DNA from: Garcia nutans
Taxonomy: Eukaryota; Streptophyta; Magnoliopsida; Malpighiales; Euphorbiaceae
Direction of reading: 5' to 3'
DNA length: 64,000 nt
Assembly: GCA_947685225.1 (NCBI GenBank)
Contig: CANTUV010000035.1
Coordinates: forward strand, 38,564,001-38,628,000
The notes under the pieces were generated by a model. The model saw only the letters and a list, made by a program, of their open reading frames with translations, did not search any database and was not told the origin of the DNA. Below are positions 60,940-64,000 of this stretch, piece by piece (position 1 is the stretch's first letter; each line of letters opens with the position of its first letter). Position numbers and translations under genes: made by a program.

Positions 60940-61322
60940 TTTGTTGGGAACTTAACTTTTTTCAACCGAATACCAAGAAAAACATCCCAATGTCGATATA
61001 TCCATAAAAATAATTTTTCTTGCCTTTGTCGGCCAAAAATTTGATCTATAGTACTGGCACATTAAAATAAATTTTGGTACCACCGACAATTGTTCGGTTG
61101 GTGAATTTACCAATCAATATTCTGTTGGTGATGTTGACAAAGGTCAGTTTTCTCGGTAATGTCGACGCCAATAGAAATTATGTTGGTAAATTCATTACCA
61201 TCAAAGTTTTAGACAATAGATTTTTTTTTATCGGCAGTCTCTCAATAAAGCAGTTTACTGATAAATAAATTAGACTTATCGACGGATATTTCCATCCATA
61301 ATAGCCTTGATTCTTGTAATGT
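60940..61322 (+). mobile_element. CACTA (En/Spm)-like 3' end
   Basis: Contains repeated short motifs of the type ACCGACAA, TCGGTTGGTGAATTTACC, GTTGGTAAATTCATTACC and ATCGACGGATATTTCC, as in CACTA subterminal regions. It ends TTCTTGTAATG, close to the reverse TIR TTCTTGTAGTG. The 5' TIR was not found. Confidence 0.55.
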
Positions 61323-61330
61323 AAGTAATT

Positions 61331-61635
61331 AAATTCAAACAAAATTTTGATTTTTAACTAAATTCTCCCTATTATGTTGTAAAATTTGCGAAAAGTTCAA
61401 CAAAATATTAATAATCAAATTTATCCTTTATTTTCTCCCCCTTTAACAAGATCAAAAAGAGGGATTCAGAAGTTAGGTAAACAATTAAGATCAAGCAATT
61501 AAGATAATAAGGAGAGTCGAGTGACAAACAAAATTAATGAAAATTATATTTCATTAATACAATTATAGGAAAATCCAAATGTGTGATCATTGCAAAAGTT
61601 CAAGTCCGGAAGAACTAAAATAAGAAATGCAATGA
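61331..61635. repeat. Direct repeat copy 2 (~300 bp)
   Basis: Partner of 58228-58535. Its left edge nearly abuts the CACTA-like end, so the transposon may have inserted at or into this repeat. Confidence 0.75.
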
Positions 61636-61639
61636 GAAA

Positions 61640-62265
61640 AATACAAAATGAAAAAGAAATTCAAGCGCTTAGGTTCATTAAATTTGACTACTAAGAGGTT
61701 CAGTTTTTTTTGACATATAAATGCACGTGTTTACACAAATTGGAAATTACATAATTTTAAGAGTTTAAGATGCCACAGGACTATTTTTTTTTTCTTTTTG
61801 ATAAAGTTTACAGGTTAAATTAGCCATATTTAAATATCATTTCATACTAAAGAGAAAAGAATTGACTTGTCTTAACTAGTTGAGATATTATAAATACTTT
61901 AATTCTCTTAAAAAAGAATAATCTCTCTTATTGATTTACACCACAAAAGAAAGAGGGGCCAAATGGGGCGGGTAGCCACCAAAGTTAAACCTATTTCTCA
62001 GTTCCTTGCTACATTTTCTTTTCTTGTTTCAAAACAAACATTATCCACCTAGCCCAAGCAAAACAACAACAACATCATTTTCTATCTAATATGATTCCAT
62101 GTTTGCATATGTTAGGAGGAACATATATTAGACAGCGTCATATATATATATACTACTTAATGGTGGTGATGGTGTTGGATTCGATGGCAACAGCATTAAT
62201 TGTTTAAATATCGATATTATTTTGAAAGAAATAAGTGCTGTTGGGGTTGGCTATTGGAAGAGAAA
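61640..62265 (+). promoter_or_regulatory. Promoter region of the CHX gene
   Basis: A palindromic G-box CACGTG lies at 61725-61730. TATA-like sites are at ~61886 (ATTATAAATAC) and 62139-62151 (CATATATATATATAC), the latter ~115 bp before the ATG. The start site is not determined. Confidence 0.45.
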
Positions 62266-64000
62266 ATGGGTGATAACACCGCAACGGAAGATACAATAGT
62301 ATGTTATGCACCAACCATGATAACCACAAATGGTGTATGGCAGGGTGATAATCCTTTGGATTATTCTCTTCCTCTTTTCATCTTACAATTAACTTTGGTT
62401 GTTGTTACCACTCGTGTTCTTGTTTTCGTCCTCAAACCTTTTCGCCAACCCCGTGTTATCTCTGAGATTATGGTAAGTTTTTTTTTTAATTTATTATCAT
62501 ATAATGTGTTTATGATGTTCATGACATTATAATCCTTTTAAAGCTTCTGCCTTAAAGTTTTCAAAATTTTACATTAATATATGTACCTAAAAAAATGATG
62601 AAGAAGAAACTTTTACTGTGAAAATTTTAGAATCTAACCCTAAGGTTTTTTTGCCATTATTGCTGCGAAGAAAATTATTTTAAATATGATTGAAATTTTA
62701 TAAGATAAATTTAATATGTTCTAAAAAAACTGTAGAGCAATTTACATGTTATGTCCTTTTTATTCTGAAAAAAAGAATTAGAGAATGAAAATATGTTTAT
62801 TTTAAAATAAAAATGATTTTGTCATCAGAATTGTAGTTGATTATAAATGAGTAGTATAGTTTGTTTCTTGACCCTTTCCTTAATAACCAATCAAAAACTG
62901 AATGAAATATTGTAATACTATAGGATAGAAAATCAACAAGCCAAAGTTGAAATCGTATGATTTCTATTCAAGTATATGGCAAGCAACAATGAATTGGAAT
63001 ATTTTTTGCTCAATTTTTTTTTTCGTTTGTTCAATAGCATTCACACAAATAAAAATAATGTTTACAGGGTGGTGTGGTATTGGGTCCATCAATTCTTGGA
63101 CGTAGTAAAACATTTGCAAATACTATATTCCCTTTGAGAAGTGTAATGGTGCTCGAAACAATGGCAAATGTAGGTCTTCTGTATTTCTTATTCCTGGTTG
63201 GAGTTGAGATGGACATTTCAGTAATCAAAAGGACTGGGAAAAAAGCCTTGGCCATAGCTGTTGCGGGTATGATCTTGCCATTCTTTACAAGCTTGGCCTT
63301 CTCTTACCTGATGCACAAGGAAACAAACAACATGAACCGAGGAACTTTCGTCCTTTTCCTAGGCGTTGCTCTCTCTGTAACTGCTTTTCCAGTTCTTGCA
63401 AGGGTCCTTGCAGAGCTCAAACTTATCAACACAGAGCTTGGTAGAATTGCCATGTCTTCAGCTCTTATAAATGACATCTGTGCTTGGATTTTGCTATGTT
63501 TTGCCATTGCCCTAGCTGAGAATGATTATGCTTCTTTAGCTTCTGTTTGGGTAATACTTTCCAGTGCAGCATTTGTGGTTTTCTGTGCTTTTGTTGTTAG
63601 ACCAGCCGTTTCATGGATTATTCGAAGAACCCCGGAAGGAGAAACCTTTAGTGAGTTTTACATATGTCTTATTCTCACTGGAGTGATGATTTCAGGTTTT
63701 ATTACAGATGCTATTGGGACACATTCTGTTTTTGGAGCTTTTGTATTTGGTTTGGTTATCCCAAATGGACCTCTTGGAGTCACTCTTATAGAAAAGTTAG
63801 AGGACTTTGTATCAGGGCTTTTACTTCCTCTTTTCTTTGCTATGAGTGGTCTTAAGACAAATATAGGTGCCATTGATGGAGCCACCACTTGGGGACTTCT
63901 AGCTCTTGCCATATTTCTTGGAAGTGCTGGTAAAATTGCTGGTACTCTTATTGTCACAATGTTCTACCAAATGCCTATACGAGAAGGTCTTACTCTCGGC
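62266..64000 (+). CDS. CHX15: Cation/H+ antiporter, CHX family (CHX15-like), 5' part
   Basis: Exon 1 is 62266-62472 and exon 2 starts at 63068 after a 595-bp GT..AG intron; phases join in frame. Exon 2 is open to the window end, so 380 residues are visible of a family usually near 800. The start MGDNTATED is preferred over an upstream in-frame ATG at 62200 because CIVCYAPTM-type N-termini start just before it in relatives. Visible features include hydrophobic segments of a Na+/H+ exchanger domain, the GGVVLGPSILGR loop after the intron, ALSVTAFPVLARVLAEL, and ALINDICAWILL holding the conserved Asn-Asp. The protein would exchange monovalent cations (K+ is usual for CHX) for protons in an endomembrane or plasma membrane. 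The C-terminal regulatory half is outside the window. The family is certain; the exact member is a guess from the N-terminus. Confidence 0.9.

Noticed and set aside
62200..62265. Upstream in-frame ATG as the CHX start
   Set aside because: It adds 22 residues without family resemblance; the ATG at 62266 gives a family-like N-terminus.

Overview
The window is nuclear DNA of a flowering plant, probably a eudicot. Host genes have short exons split by AT-rich introns with plant-type GT..AG borders, the background is about 70% A+T by eye, and most of the sequence is nested LTR retrotransposons. I cannot name the species.

Two host genes lie at the edges, both on the + strand. At 1556-5149 is a complete seven-exon WD40-repeat gene (WDR44-like, 660 residues). 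At 62266-64000+ is the 5' part of a cation/H+ antiporter of the CHX family (closest in look to CHX15), cut by the window end.

Between them, about 56 kb is transposon-derived. (1) 5.6-10.15 kb: old relics, including a Tat/Ogre-like LTR relic. (2) 10157-22967: a young, complete Ty1/Copia element of Sirevirus type on the - strand, with 1413-bp LTRs, target duplication CTTTG, initiator-Met PBS, gag, pol and a third intact ORF downstream of pol that resembles Athila ORF1. Its pol is broken twice (an integrase catalytic Asp replaced by Tyr, and an in-frame stop). A 2.6-kb solo LTR (11938-14543) sits inside it. (3) 22.97-29.5 kb: relics, a LINE 3' end, and a + strand LTR fragment split by a - strand solo LTR (25635-28476). 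(4) 29.5-57.1 kb: remains of a Tat/Ogre-lineage element on the - strand (gag fragment at 54.5-55.4 kb), split by a Tekay-like Ty3 element (33279-50027, target duplication CTTCA), whose left LTR is split by an Athila-like element (33973-41035). A further solo LTR (50172-53315, target duplication AATAC) sits 144 bp beyond the Tekay element. (5) 57.1-61.6 kb: copia relics with an RT fragment, a truncated LTR, a CACTA-like end and a pair of ~300-bp direct repeats. The CHX promoter follows.

The most unusual object is the Copia element. Its U3 carries a dense cluster of GCGGTCGC-type motifs, and a second smaller cluster of the same motifs lies just upstream of the extra ORF, as if that ORF has its own U3-like promoter. 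No RNA genes, CRISPR arrays or organellar sequence were recognised. All boundaries were read by eye; none was checked by alignment.
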